A DNA stretch of 64,000 nucleotides from assembly GCF_028764065.1 (NCBI RefSeq), contig NZ_JACOFN010000001.1:108238-172237 (forward strand), in the 5' to 3' direction. Positions 19,921-31,200 of the stretch are shown here, in pieces. Source of the DNA: Fructobacillus sp. CRL 2054. Lineage in GTDB: Bacteria > Bacillota > Bacilli > Lactobacillales > Lactobacillaceae. The notes beneath the pieces were generated by a model that was not told the origin of the DNA, ran no database searches, and was given only the letters and a program-made list of their open reading frames with translations. Made by a program: the position numbers and the translations under genes. The stretch's first letter is position 1; each line of letters begins with the position of its first letter.

Positions 19921-20121
19921 TTAAGCCTTGTTGATGTTAACAGCTTGCAATCCGCGGTCTGAGTTTTCAACTTCAAACGTAACGTCTTGTCCGTCTTCCA
20001 AAGTCTTGAATCCGTCGCCTTGGATAGCTGAGAAGTGTGCAAAGACATCTTCACCGTTTTCGCGAGTGATGAAGCCGTAGCCCTTTTCGCTGTTAAACCA
20101 CTTTACTGTACCTTTTTCCAT
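19921..20121 (-). CDS. csp: Cold-shock protein (CspA family)
   Basis: A 66-residue single-stranded nucleic-acid-binding beta barrel. Both RNA-binding motifs are intact: RNP1 KGYGFI (about 14-19) and RNP2 VFAHFS (about 27-32); the opening [14 protein letters not shown] is diagnostic. It acts as an RNA chaperone. The AAGGAG site is good. A promoter candidate sits about 120 bases upstream, leaving a long 5' leader as is usual for cold-inducible csp mRNAs, so post-transcriptional control is likely. Confidence 0.97.
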   Translation of the reverse strand: MEKGTVKWFNSEKGYGFITRENGEDVFAHFSAIQGDGFKTLEDGQDVTFEVENSDRGLQAVNINKA

Positions 20122-20239
20122 GATTGTTTCTCCTTTGGGTCATCCCATCTGTGTCATGTAAATAAATAAGATGTTTTTGGTATGACGCCTTTCGAAAAAA
20201 ACAAATCAAAATCAAAATTCAAACTTAATTTACAAGTTA

Positions 20240-20268
20240 ACTATAACATAGCCAACCCCACTTTACAA
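20240..20268 (-). promoter_or_regulatory. Candidate csp promoter with long 5' leader
   Basis: -35 TTGTAA (20263-20268), 17-base spacer, -10 TATAGT (20240-20245) preceded by TGT. The predicted leader is about 110 bases. The remainder of the gap to 20328 is AT-rich without a visible feature. Confidence 0.6.
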
Positions 20269-20327
20269 CGAAGTGATTCTATAAATATTACAATTATTAC
20301 AGAATTTAAACGGCTGATTTTTGAATA

Positions 20328-20996
20328 TTATGAATTAGATAAAATGTTTTTGTAATAAGAAACTGCATCGCGAGCTGCTTGATCAGGGTCCGTTGCTGCC
20401 GTTTCCTTATTTTGCTTCATCCATGAAATGAAATCAGGATCAGAAACCTTAGCAGACAAAACCGCCTTCAACTTAGCACCATCTTGAGCAGACAAGGCAA
20501 TCCAAGTAGCTGGCACTTGGTAAGTCACAACCTTTGACTTCACGTCGTGGTTGTTACCAGCCCAACCAAAGAGGAACTTGTAAAAGTCGTTCTTGTAAAC
20601 GTATTCCTTGGTTGTGGTTACTTGGAAGGCCTGGTTACCATCAACGTTTTGGATTTGCGTTGACGTCTTCAAATCAGGCTTTGCAACCGTCGTCTTCTTG
20701 GCATCAGACTTGGCCTTATAAACAAAGGCCTTTTCACGACCAGAAGTACCAACAGGCTGGTAGGCCAAGACACCGTAAGTGTTTTGGTCTTGCGCTGAGT
20801 AAATTTGAACCTTAGCCGTCTTTGTCTTCACGTCCATACCATAGTGATCGTGAGCGTTCGCCACAATCAAGACGATGGATAAGGCAACAAGGGCAAAGGA
20901 AACCAAAGTTGATACCACACGTACTGGACGGTTCTTAATCAACATCAATGATAGGAAGGCCAGAATAACAAAAAGAATAAATAGAATAATAATCAT
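20328..20996 (-). CDS. DUF4811 domain protein, partner of MFS exporter
   Basis: A 222-residue membrane-anchored protein with two N-terminal helices (about 1-18 and 27-46) and an extracytoplasmic domain of about 170 residues with many Lys and Thr. The layout and sequence fit DUF4811, a family of unknown function found in lactic acid bacteria immediately downstream of DHA2-type MFS drug exporters, exactly as here (one base between the exporter stop and this start). The conserved pairing suggests an accessory or periplasmic-side role for the exporter, but this is inference. Confidence 0.75.
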   Translation of the reverse strand: MIIILFILFVILAFLSLMLIKNRPVRVVSTLVSFALVALSIVLIVANAHDHYGMDVKTKTAKVQIYSAQDQNTYGVLAYQPVGTSGREKAFVYKAKSDAKKTTVAKPDLKTSTQIQNVDGNQAFQVTTTKEYVYKNDFYKFLFGWAGNNHDVKSKVVTYQVPATWIALSAQDGAKLKAVLSAKVSDPDFISWMKQNKETAATDPDQAARDAVSYYKNILSNS

Positions 20997-20997
20997 C

Positions 20998-22500
20998 TTA
21001 GTTCTCCTTTTCTTCCTTGCGTACGACTTTACCGTTAATCATAAAGACTGACAAAGCCAAGGCCGCAATGGCAAAGAGGGCTGCCACGAAGAATGACATG
21101 TGGAAACCGTCCAAGGTAGCATCAATGGCCTTTGAAGCATAAGACAATGGGTCCTGCGTCTTCAAGGCTGCCTTAGGCATGTTATTGTTTGCAACTGATT
21201 GCATAACAGAAGCCAAGATGGCCGTTCCAAGTGAAGCGGCAATCTGACGAATCGTGTTGTTCACGGCAGTACCCTGAGCAGTATCTGTACGAGGCAAGAC
21301 ACTCATGGCTGCAGATGTCAAAGGCATCATCGTGAAGGCAACACCGGCCATACGAACCATGTACAAAGCGGTGATGTAAATGGTTGGCGTTTCGGCAGTC
21401 AAGTAGTAGTAAGGCAAGGTTGCCATGGCAACCAAGGCGAATCCGAAGATGGCCAAGCGCTTAGCACCAATTTTGTCGTAGAAAGAACCGGCAATTGGTG
21501 AGATCAATCCCATCATCATAGCACCAGGTAGCAAAGTCAAACCAGAATCAAGGGCTGACAATCCGCGTACCATTTGCATGTATGAAGGCAAAACCATTTC
21601 GACACCAATCATGGCGATGAAAGTCAATGAAACAAGGGTTGTCGTCAAAGCAAACTGCTTGTTCATGAAGAGCTTCATGTCCAAGAATGGCTTTTCCATG
21701 TGGAACTGGTGACGAGTGAATTCGGCAATAATCAAAGCACCAACAATGATTGGGGCGATAACGTAGCTAAATGAATCCCATCCGTGGTTTGAAACCATGG
21801 CGAAACCATAGAGCAAAGCACCGAATCCAAGGGTTGATTCAATCAATGAACGAATGTCCAGGGTAACCTGCTTCGTTTCCAATACGTTCTTAAAGTAGAA
21901 AATTGAAAGGAAGAAAACGATGACGGCAAGTGGCAAAACCATGGCAAAGATTGAACGCCAGTCCCCACCGATGCTCATACCAAGGAATTCGTGCTTACCA
22001 TCCAAGATCCAACCAGTCAAAGTAGGTCCGATGGCTGGTGCCATTCCGATAACCAAACCGATTGAACCCATAGCCTTTCCTCGTGATTCTTCTGAGAAAA
22101 GTGTCAATGCAACAACCTGCATCAAAGGCATAACGATACCAGCCGCAACGGCTTGCAAGCCACGGGCTACCATCATCATCCAGAATTCAGACGTTGGTGC
22201 TGTCCAAGCCATGAAAGTTCCTACAATATAAACAGCCAAGGCTGACAAGTAGAGGTACTTCGTTGGAATTCGTGTTGTTAAATAGGCTGAAACGGGCATC
22301 ATAATCCCGTTCACCATCAAGAAAATCGTCGTCAACCACTGTACGGTGGCTGAATCAACGTCAAAGGCTGTCATCAATGCTGGCAAGGCCGTTCCCAATG
22401 AGGTCTGCATCAAGATGATCACAAAAGACCCGATCATCAGCAAGGCCATCATGGCAATTTTATTTACCGGTTGCCCGGCTGTTTCTTTATTTTTCGCCAT
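20998..22500 (-). CDS. MFS multidrug exporter, DHA2 (EmrB/QacA) family
   Basis: A 500-residue, 14-helix proton-coupled drug exporter. It has motif A-like segments between helices 2 and 3 (PVSAYLTTRIPTKYLYLSAL), motif C in GMAPAIGPTLTGWIL, and ARGLQAVAAGIVMPLMQ in helix 4. I place the start at ATG 22500, which is preceded by GGAGG; a TTG 12 bases upstream merely extends the frame through that site. It is followed by the DUF4811 gene. Substrates cannot be predicted. Confidence 0.88.
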   Translation of the reverse strand: MAKNKETAGQPVNKIAMMALLMIGSFVIILMQTSLGTALPALMTAFDVDSATVQWLTTIFLMVNGIMMPVSAYLTTRIPTKYLYLSALAVYIVGTFMAWTAPTSEFWMMMVARGLQAVAAGIVMPLMQVVALTLFSEESRGKAMGSIGLVIGMAPAIGPTLTGWILDGKHEFLGMSIGGDWRSIFAMVLPLAVIVFFLSIFYFKNVLETKQVTLDIRSLIESTLGFGALLYGFAMVSNHGWDSFSYVIAPIIVGALIIAEFTRHQFHMEKPFLDMKLFMNKQFALTTTLVSLTFIAMIGVEMVLPSYMQMVRGLSALDSGLTLLPGAMMMGLISPIAGSFYDKIGAKRLAIFGFALVAMATLPYYYLTAETPTIYITALYMVRMAGVAFTMMPLTSAAMSVLPRTDTAQGTAVNNTIRQIAASLGTAILASVMQSVANNNMPKAALKTQDPLSYASKAIDATLDGFHMSFFVAALFAIAALALSVFMINGKVVRKEEKEN

Positions 22501-22602
22501 TTCTTCCTCCAAAATTGTTAAGAAATAATCCAGATAGGTATACTACTGCTAAAAAAATCAAAAGTCAACAAAGGCACTTTATGCACAAGAGCTAAGCTAG
22601 TC

Positions 22603-23307
22603 TTAAGCCTGTCGTGGCCCGACTTTGATTTCTGTAATCTGATGATAGTAATCCAAGGCTACAATCCAATCCGCGGACTGTTGACTTGGATAAATATAAT
22701 CATCGTAATTTTTCTGATTGGTCTTCTCCCAGATGGACATGGCCAAGTTGTAAAAGTCAATCAAGGGTAACTTGGCGTATTGTGCACGCCAGGAATCAGG
22801 ATGGTTGGCAGACTTTACGGTTGCAAGTAAGTTACGCTCCAAGTACCAGTCCTTCACGTGGGCCATGTCCGCCTCTAAGAAAATCGTACTGTTTAAGAGA
22901 TCTTCTGGCAGTTGCAGGGCGACAACCCCTTCTAGAATTAAGACGTCTGGTCGCTTCACCCTCTTTTTTTCTGACGGAACAATATCCGCGAGGGTTTGTG
23001 AATAAACCGCAACTTTTTGGTCATCTTTTCCGTCTTGAAAAAATCGAATGAATTCTTCTAAAGCCGTTAGGTCATAACTCTTGGGAAAGCCCTTCTCATC
23101 GAAGATTCCTTCTTCATGAAGAGTTGCATTATCCTTTAAGAAGGCATCTGTCGATAGAACTTCAACTTTCAAACCAGACTCACGCAAACCGACTGCTAAC
23201 CGCTCTGCCAAAGTCGACTTACCAACCGCCACTGATCCGGTTAGGCCAATCGTAAAAAAAGACCCGTTCTGGGCTTTTTTAATTTGGCTAATTAACTGAT
23301 TAAGCAT
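22603..23307 (-). CDS. coaA: Type I pantothenate kinase (short form)
   Basis: A 234-residue P-loop kinase catalysing the first step of coenzyme A synthesis, phosphorylation of pantothenate. The Walker A motif GSVAVGKST (about 24-32) is the diagnostic CoaA sequence, followed by STDAFLKDN, a YDL segment and VLILEGVVALQ. At 234 residues it is about 80 shorter than E. coli CoaA, lacking mainly the N-terminal extension, so feedback by CoA may differ. I chose ATG 23307, with GGAGG 8 bases upstream inside the end of helD; the two genes overlap by 8 bases and are probably co-transcribed. Confidence 0.85.
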   Translation of the reverse strand: MLNQLISQIKKAQNGSFFTIGLTGSVAVGKSTLAERLAVGLRESGLKVEVLSTDAFLKDNATLHEEGIFDEKGFPKSYDLTALEEFIRFFQDGKDDQKVAVYSQTLADIVPSEKKRVKRPDVLILEGVVALQLPEDLLNSTIFLEADMAHVKDWYLERNLLATVKSANHPDSWRAQYAKLPLIDFYNLAMSIWEKTNQKNYDDYIYPSQQSADWIVALDYYHQITEIKVGPRQA

Positions 23308-25672
23308 TGTCAGCCTCCAAAGTGTACAAGGAAGATGGCAGTTCTTCAATCATTGGTGACATCGCGCCGTAGCCAATCAAACTGAGTCGGTGCATAGCAC
23401 GGGAAGTAACCGTGTAAAGCAAACGGCGTACGTCATCGCTACTATAGTGAGCAGCATCCGCCTGCCAAACAATCACCGCATCAAATTCCAGCCCTTTGGC
23501 CAGGTATGATGGTAGGATAACGGCACCCGGTGCCAGTCGCTGGTTTTCAGAGCGGATTAGAGTGATTTGTTCACTCTTCAAGGCCTCTGCCAGCGCCTTT
23601 GCTTCTGCCAAAGTCTGCGTGATAATGGCAGTCTGTTCATTATCGGCAGCGTTTTGTCGCAACTGCTTAATAATGGCAGCAACTGCTTCATCTTCCGTCT
23701 TCGTAACCTTAACTGTTGGTAATTCACCATTTCGGTTAAAGGCTTCAATCGTCTTACCATCACGAAGCAAGCCCTTCGAGAAGTCCGTGATTTGCTTTGT
23801 TGAACGGTAAGTTTGCGTCAGTTCAACAAAATCGACTTTATCGGGATTAAAGAGTGAGGCAAAGTCTTCTTCAAGCGATGAGGCCCAATCCTGGGTAAAG
23901 ATGGCCTGGTTCAAATCACCAAGAACAGTGAACTTGGCGTTTGGGAAGGAGAACTTCAAGAAGGCCAACTGGAATGGCGTGTAATCCTGAATTTCATCGA
24001 TAAAGAGGTAGCGAATTTCACGCTGCCCGTGCTTTCCCGTAATCAAATCGTATAGATATAGGTAGATTGTTGTCGTCGAAAGAGAAAGTTGACGGTTCTT
24101 AACCTTTTCAATCACCGCTTCAATGTAGTCTTCCCACTCTGTTTGACTAATCTGATAGTCAGCCAAATTCAAGTACTTTGGTAGTTGACGCAAGAGGTCG
24201 ACGAACTGGGCATTAATGTTAATGAAACCAGCACGGCGAATGCGCTTAGCAAGTGGACGCAAAGCTTGAGTTGCAATCTTCTTGGCTAAGAACTTACGTT
24301 CAGCAGCATCAGAAGAGAAGGTCCGTTCTTTTGGTCCTTCACCTAACTGGTGCAAACGAGTCATATCCCCAGCATCGTTGATTTCGTCATCCCCTAAGCG
24401 GACCTGGCCGGCTCCAACTAATTCGTCATACTCTTGCTTTGACAAGTTTTCGATGGCGAGTTCGACCCAGTCGGACTTCATTTGAACGCCAACCTGGGAG
24501 CGGAGGGAACGCAAAAGACTCTCTTGTGTTGCTTCCAAGCGCTGAGAAAGCTTGTAGTTTTCATTATATTGGTAGTAAACGCTACGAATCTTATCCTTGC
24601 TGAGCAAAGGTTCGCCACGGAAGTTTAAGTTACGAACCTTCAAACCGGACTGGTTCAGGTCCTTTGCATAGGACTGAACGGCCTTGAACATATCCAAAGA
24701 ACCAAGCAAGTGGTCAATTTTTTCGTTTTCTTTATTCTTTTCAAAACGGTCTTCCAGCGTCTGCACTTCAAAACGAGGCAAGCGGTGGGAAGCGTATTGA
24801 TAGAAGGTTAATTGAACAAGGTTTTGTTCACCCAATTCCGGCAAAACTTGATCAACATAGTCGTTAAATAGCTGGTTGGGTGAGAACATCACCACTTGGC
24901 CAGAGTTCAACTTACCGCGGTAGCGGTAGAGCAAGTAAGCCACACGTTGCATGATAGCGGCCGTCTTACCAGACCCTGCAGCACCCTGAACGAAGAGCAA
25001 ATCAGCGTCCGTATTACGGATGATTTTGTTCTGTTCCTTTTGAATGGTCGTCACGATGGACTTCATCTTCGTTGTTGATTCGCCTGACAAGGCGTTCAAC
25101 AGCATGGCATCCCCAATCGCTTCTTCCGTATCAAAAAGCGTCACAATAACACCCTTCTCGATTTCGAACTGGCGTTTCAACACAACGTCTGCGGTCTGCT
25201 TACCAGCAGGTGTCATGTAATCGACATGGCCGAGACCCCCATCATAGTAAATAGAAGCAACCGGTGTACGCCAATCATAGACCCAGAAGTGTCCGTCATC
25301 AGCAAAAGAGGCCAGTCCAATGTAGACGGTCTCCTTTTCGCGGTTCTCTTCCGCGTTATCCAAGAAATCAATTCGGGCAAAGTAAGGCTTTTCCTTCTGC
25401 TTTGCCAAAGTCTTGTAGCGGTCTTCAGCGCGAGACTTCGCGGACTGACGTTCTTGAATCGCCTGCTGCTGTTGTCGAATTGACATGGCTGTTTCGACGA
25501 TACCAGAGTAGGTTGACGTCTTCACACGGACGTCATCCCAGCCCTTGGCTACATCGGAAAGAGAGCCGTTAGACTTCTTGACCTCAGCTTCGGCTTCGAG
25601 TTGCGCTAAATCAATCTTCTTTAAAGTTGCATTTAGGTATTCTTGTTCGCGGACTTTTTGCTCGTTTGACAC
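23300..25672 (-). CDS. helD: HelD-type UvrD-like helicase (RNA polymerase recycling factor)
   Basis: A 790-residue superfamily 1 ATPase. A coiled-coil N-terminal arm (about 1-90, rich in Glu, Gln and Lys) precedes the motor. Walker A is GAAGSGKTAAIMQRVAYLLY (about 232-251), Walker B plus Q motif is LFIDEIQDYTPFQLAFLK, and helicase motifs LGDLNQAIF, LTQTYRST and AKGLEFDAVIVW are present. B. subtilis HelD has a similar length and removes stalled RNA polymerase from nucleic acid; the N-terminal arm is what inserts into polymerase. It overlaps coaA downstream. The alternative, a DNA-repair helicase such as UvrD/PcrA, fits the N-terminus less well. Confidence 0.88.
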   Translation of the reverse strand: MSNEQKVREQEYLNATLKKIDLAQLEAEAEVKKSNGSLSDVAKGWDDVRVKTSTYSGIVETAMSIRQQQQAIQERQSAKSRAEDRYKTLAKQKEKPYFARIDFLDNAEENREKETVYIGLASFADDGHFWVYDWRTPVASIYYDGGLGHVDYMTPAGKQTADVVLKRQFEIEKGVIVTLFDTEEAIGDAMLLNALSGESTTKMKSIVTTIQKEQNKIIRNTDADLLFVQGAAGSGKTAAIMQRVAYLLYRYRGKLNSGQVVMFSPNQLFNDYVDQVLPELGEQNLVQLTFYQYASHRLPRFEVQTLEDRFEKNKENEKIDHLLGSLDMFKAVQSYAKDLNQSGLKVRNLNFRGEPLLSKDKIRSVYYQYNENYKLSQRLEATQESLLRSLRSQVGVQMKSDWVELAIENLSKQEYDELVGAGQVRLGDDEINDAGDMTRLHQLGEGPKERTFSSDAAERKFLAKKIATQALRPLAKRIRRAGFININAQFVDLLRQLPKYLNLADYQISQTEWEDYIEAVIEKVKNRQLSLSTTTIYLYLYDLITGKHGQREIRYLFIDEIQDYTPFQLAFLKFSFPNAKFTVLGDLNQAIFTQDWASSLEEDFASLFNPDKVDFVELTQTYRSTKQITDFSKGLLRDGKTIEAFNRNGELPTVKVTKTEDEAVAAIIKQLRQNAADNEQTAIITQTLAEAKALAEALKSEQITLIRSENQRLAPGAVILPSYLAKGLEFDAVIVWQADAAHYSSDDVRRLLYTVTSRAMHRLSLIGYGAMSPMIEELPSSLYTLEADNA

Positions 25673-25790
25673 AGTACACCTCTTCTAAATTTACGTTGTA
25701 TCCATTATACGCCTATCCAATTTAGAAAGATAGGACAGCAAAAATGACAATTTAATAGAAAAAAAGACTTTTCCATTACGAATGCCCATC

Positions 25791-25819
25791 AAAAAAAGCC
25801 GACCAAAGTCAGCTTTTTA
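25791..25819 (-). terminator. Terminator of pgk
   Basis: On the minus strand AAAAAGCTGAC pairs with GTCGGCTTTTT (one G-U pair) around TTTG, with further T. It lies 10 bases after the stop. Confidence 0.9.
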
Positions 25820-25828
25820 AAAATCATT

Positions 25829-27049
25829 TTACTTGTTAGTCAATGAAGTGATACCAGGCAATGGCTTACCTTCAAGGTATTCCAATGAGGCTCCACCACC
25901 AGTTGAGATGTGTGACAACTTGTCAGCAACACCCAAGGCTTGAACGGCAGCAGTTGAATCACCACCACCAACGATTGTTGTTCCACCGTTTTCAGTTACC
26001 TTAACCAATTCGTTTCCGATGGCCAAAGTTCCCTTGGCGAAGTTAGGCATTTCGAACACACCCATTGGGCCGTTCCATACAACAGTCTTAGCATCTGCCA
26101 AAACGTCTTGGAAAAGCTTAACTGACTTAGGACCGATGTCCAAGCCCATGTAACCATCAGGAATACCAGCGGCTGAATCAACTGTTTCAGTCTTGGCATC
26201 GTTTGCAAAGTTGTCAGCAGCAACCGCGTCGATTGGCAATACCAAACGGTCGCCGGCTTCTTCCATCAATGACTTAGCCAAGTCAACCTTGTCAGCTTCG
26301 AACAAAGACTTACCAATCTTGTTACCCTTAGCAGCGTCGAATGTGTAAGCCATTCCACCACCGATGATAACCTTGTCAGCCTTCTTCAACAAAGCTTGAA
26401 CAACTTCGATCTTGTCAGAAACCTTGGCACCACCGATGATTGCAACGAATGGACGCTTAGGGTTTTCAACTGTGTCACCCAAGAACTTGATTTCCTTTTC
26501 CATCAAGTATCCTGCAGCGGCTTGGTCAACGTTTGAAGCAATTCCAACGTTTGAAGCGTGTGAACGGTGAGCAGTTCCGAAGGCATCGTTGATGAACAAG
26601 TCATCACCAAGTGAAGCCCAGTACTTACCCAATTCAGGGTCGTTACCAGATTCCAACTTCACGTATTCGCCGTTCTTAACGTCTTCAAAACGTGTGTTTT
26701 CAACCATCAATACTTGACCATCCTTGAGGTCGTTGATTGCGGCTTCCAACTTAGCACCACGTGTTTCAGGAACGAAGATGACTTCTTGTCCCAACAATTC
26801 ACCCAAGCGCTTTGCAACTGGTGCCAATGACAATTCCTTCTTGTCATCTTCAGTCTTAATACGACCCAAGTGTGAGAACAAAACGGCGCGGCCGTTTTCC
26901 TTGATCACGTGCTTGATAGTAGGCAAAGCAGCAACGATACGGTTATCGTTACCAATTACGCCATCCTTAATAGGGACGTTAAAGTCCACACGCATCAATA
27001 CTTTCTTACCGGCCAAATTCTTCAAATCTTGAACAGTTAATTTTGCCAT
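25829..27049 (-). CDS. pgk: Phosphoglycerate kinase
   Basis: A 406-residue glycolytic kinase making ATP and 3-phosphoglycerate from 1,3-bisphosphoglycerate. It shows the N-domain signature [14 protein letters not shown] (about 15-28), SHLGR, the hinge region, [15 protein letters not shown], and the nucleotide-binding C-terminal GGGDSTAAV and [16 protein letters not shown] 27049 has TGGAGG 7 bases upstream and gives the standard MAKLTVQDL start; the open frame upstream of it is non-coding. It stands alone, not in a gap-pgk-tpi cluster. Confidence 0.97.
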   Translation of the reverse strand: MAKLTVQDLKNLAGKKVLMRVDFNVPIKDGVIGNDNRIVAALPTIKHVIKENGRAVLFSHLGRIKTEDDKKELSLAPVAKRLGELLGQEVIFVPETRGAKLEAAINDLKDGQVLMVENTRFEDVKNGEYVKLESGNDPELGKYWASLGDDLFINDAFGTAHRSHASNVGIASNVDQAAAGYLMEKEIKFLGDTVENPKRPFVAIIGGAKVSDKIEVVQALLKKADKVIIGGGMAYTFDAAKGNKIGKSLFEADKVDLAKSLMEEAGDRLVLPIDAVAADNFANDAKTETVDSAAGIPDGYMGLDIGPKSVKLFQDVLADAKTVVWNGPMGVFEMPNFAKGTLAIGNELVKVTENGGTTIVGGGDSTAAVQALGVADKLSHISTGGGASLEYLEGKPLPGITSLTNK

Positions 27050-27084
27050 GATTGCCTCCAAAATTTCTTTACTTAACAAGACCA

Positions 27085-27113
27085 ATTATAAAGCAAATAC
27101 TAGCAAATGTCTG
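27085..27113 (-). promoter_or_regulatory. Candidate pgk promoter
   Basis: -35 CAGACA (27108-27113), 17-base spacer, -10 TATAAT (27085-27090), leaving a leader of about 30 bases. The remaining divergent gap to butA (27114-27369) is AT-rich; I see no further structured element, and no convincing -35/-10 pair for butA. Confidence 0.65.
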
Positions 27114-27312
27114 CCCAGTCTGCTAATTTTGTTCATTTTGTTACTTGTAAAAGTCGCATCCCCATCCGTAAAAAATCGATTATTGAACGGAGGTGTCTTT
27201 ACTTTCTTCCTAATCCATTCGACTTTTTGAATTTATCAAAAAATCAATCCCTTTCCATCTTTTGTGCAATCTTTCCCAAAGTGGCTAAAAAGGCTATCTA
27301 TTCGACTTATAA

Positions 27313-28140
<828 letters not shown>

Positions 28141-28161
28141 AATCAGGTTCTCTCATTATCC

Positions 28162-28194
28162 AAAGTCATTTTTTCTACAATGACTTTTTATTTT
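28162..28194 (+). terminator. Terminator of butA
   Basis: AAAGTCATT (28162-28170) pairs with AATGACTTT (28179-28187), followed by TTATTTT. Confidence 0.88.
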
Positions 28195-28201
28195 GTAAAA
28201 G

Positions 28202-28234
28202 AAAACCCCCAAGAAAATCTTCTTGGGGGTTTTT
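28202..28234. terminator. Bidirectional terminator between butA and the adhesin
   Basis: CCCCCAAGAA (28206-28215) pairs with TTCTTGGGGG (28220-28229), flanked by AAAA and TTTTT, so it can act on both strands. It serves mainly the minus-strand adhesin gene. Confidence 0.92.
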
Positions 28235-28280
28235 CAATTGGTAATATCTTCCAATATCACCTTATTCAAAAGTCACTAAC

Positions 28281-31200
28281 TTAGTCCTTTTTCTTCAAAC
28301 CAAGTGCCACTACCAAGGAACCTAGTCCTAGGAGTGCTAGTCCCTTAACAGAATGTCCAAGCTGCTTTGCCGTTGCAGGAAGTGAATGATTCTTGCTTGC
28401 TGCAGAGTGGGCGTTAGAACTTGAGTTACCGTTATCGGAACTGCTTGGCGTATTTGAAGAACTAGGTGTATTCGATGAATCTGGGGTGTTCGGCGTATTT
28501 GGAGTGTTTGGCGTTACTGGTGCTGAGGCCTTCTTTTGGTAGGTCACAGTAACATTCTCATCCTTGGTATCCGCCGTTACGGTTTCCGCATCGACTTTTG
28601 CCTTATCTGGGGCATCGTAACCGTCAACGGATGGTGAGGTTACTTCAGACCAGGAACCATTATCTGGTGTCCAAGTGCCATCCTTAGTCACTTCACCGGT
28701 TACATCGTCAACCGTTACAGTCTTTTTGAAGGTAACTGGTTGCGTCACTGTCTTAGCAACTTCATGCCCATCACTCTTATCAACGTACTTGATGGTACGA
28801 GTAACGGTCTTTTGCTCCGTCTTTTCTGATGTGCTGTGAGCGTACTGAACAACTACTTCAGCATCCTTCGTATCCGCCGTTACGCTACTATCAGCTGCTA
28901 CCGTAGCCTGGTCAGGGGCAGTATAACCAGCAATGGAAGGTGATTGAACGGCATCCCATGAACCACTTTGCGTCCAAGGACCATATGATTCAATAGCGCC
29001 GGTTGCTTCATTCCTTACAACGGTACGAGTGAAAGTAATTGGTTGGTTGACTTCGGCATGAATCTCATGCTGATCGACTTTATCGACATACTTGATGGTT
29101 CGTGTGACAACCTTCGTTTCAGTCTGGGCATCCTTCTTTTGGTTGTACTTAACAACCTCAGTAGTATCAGACATATCAGCTGTTACATTAACAGCATCAA
29201 CCTTAGCTTTATCTGGGGCATCGTAACCAGCGATGGATGGTGAATCCGCCTCTGACCATGAACCGGACTGAGTCCAGTCACTGTAAGTAGCGTTGCCGGT
29301 CTTCTCATCAACCGTCTTGGTTCGTGTGAAGGTCACCGGTTGGTTTACTTCAGCATGAATTTCATGCCCATCCGTGGCGTCTTCGTACTTAATCGTACGA
29401 GTAATCGTCTTGGTTTCGGTTGAGACGTTTGTTTTGTGACTGTATTCAACGTTCACAGTTTTATCTGTCGAGGTATCAGCGTTTAGGTCGTTTTCAGCAT
29501 CAACCTTTGCCTTGTCTGGCGCGTTATAACCATCAACAGATGGTGATGTGACCTCGGACCAGGAACCAGACTGCGTCCAATTGCCTGCTGTGATGACTTT
29601 TCCGGTCACCGCATCAACCGTGTTGGTCCGCGTAAAGGTAACAGGCTGCTTTACAGATGGAGCAACTGATTGCCTGCTGTCCTTATCAATATAGTTAATT
29701 GTACGGGTAACCGTCTTAGTGTCAGTCACGTCCTTGTGGGCGTGCTTCAAGACGACGTTATAGGTTTGGTTAAGATTAGAACCGTATGTGTAACCTGCTG
29801 CTGGATATGGGTCATTGACTAGTTCGTAACCCTTATTTTCTAGTTCTTGCAGGGTTGTAGCTGTACGATATGGATCCGTTGCATTGCAATGTCCATCCTT
29901 TTTAACATAGGTGTACTTGTCACCGTCAATCTTCTGATTGTTGTTATCCTGGTCGAGGTAGTTAACGGTTAACGTACGGTTTTCTGCATAAACATAGGTA
30001 ATTGTCTGGTCAGAAGTTCCATTGAAAGTACCATCAGGACCATTAATGACTTCAACTAAGTAGCGGTTATCAGCTGAATAATCATTCGCCGTTGTGTGGT
30101 AAGCTTCACCATAGAAGCCATTGATTCTCTTCTCGTCTAGCTGTTCCCAATCATTGTTTGTATTGGTATCACCATCTTTATCAAGAACGTAGCGGACTTC
30201 GGCAGAAGCAGGATCAGCCTTATAGACGTAGGTAATGTTCAAAACGCCATTCTGCCAGTTAGCCTTGAAGTCGCCATTTACTGCGTACTGTCCATCACCA
30301 GTTGATGTGGCACCATCAGGCAACTTAGAGGTATCCAGGGTGTAGTGATCTAACTGAACACTCTTTGCTGAATAGGTATTCTTATCCCTTTCAAAGCCGA
30401 GCTGCTTGGAATCGGCGGCAATCTGGTTGCCTTGCTCGTCTTGATAGTGGACAAGTACTTTTGTTTCACCCTCAGTGGTGTTGTCGTTCATTGGGGTAGT
30501 AAATGAATGTTTATTGTCTGAAACACCCCTGTTATCAGAGAAGTTAGCAGAATACTTAACCTGTCCGTCCTTGTTATTTGGGTTTTTAAACTGGATGCTT
30601 GCTTGGATAGAATATGGGATAACAACGTTACCCTTTCCATCACTGTATCGGGTCTCCATCTCCTGAATAACAGCATCAGACACGTGTGCATATTGGGACT
30701 TAATAATCGTCTCAAAGTCTGCCTTACTATAGGCCAATGTCTGTTGCTTACCGTAGTTAATGATTACTTTATAATGGCTATCTGAGACTTTAATAATCGA
30801 ATAACTATTTTCGGCATGTGTTTCGCTATTGCTTGAATCCTGGTTAAACCAGTTCGCAATTCGTTCACCAGCGTTTGACGTACCACCCCAGTTGTTAGCC
30901 GCCTGATCAGTCCATCCAGCTGATTCCGTAGCTGGTCCGAAATTCTGAGAAACTGTCACATAGTGACTGAAAGTATCAGGAGTAATATCAACTGGAACTT
31001 CTTTACCATTCGATGTTGTACTTGCATTGACATCAATTGTTTGAATATAATCCTTACCATCGTTTAGTAAAACGGGTTGAGTAAATGGTTTGCCATCTGA
31101 ATTAAAGAGCGTAGCACGCAATTCAACACCCTCTGATGATTGACTAGAAATCAAATCCTGCATGGCGCCAAGGGTATTGTTTTCACTAAAGTCCGGTGTC

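Noticed and set aside
28530..29745. Repeats as a CRISPR array
   Set aside because: The repeats are about 300 bp, in frame and protein coding; there are no short direct repeats with unique spacers.
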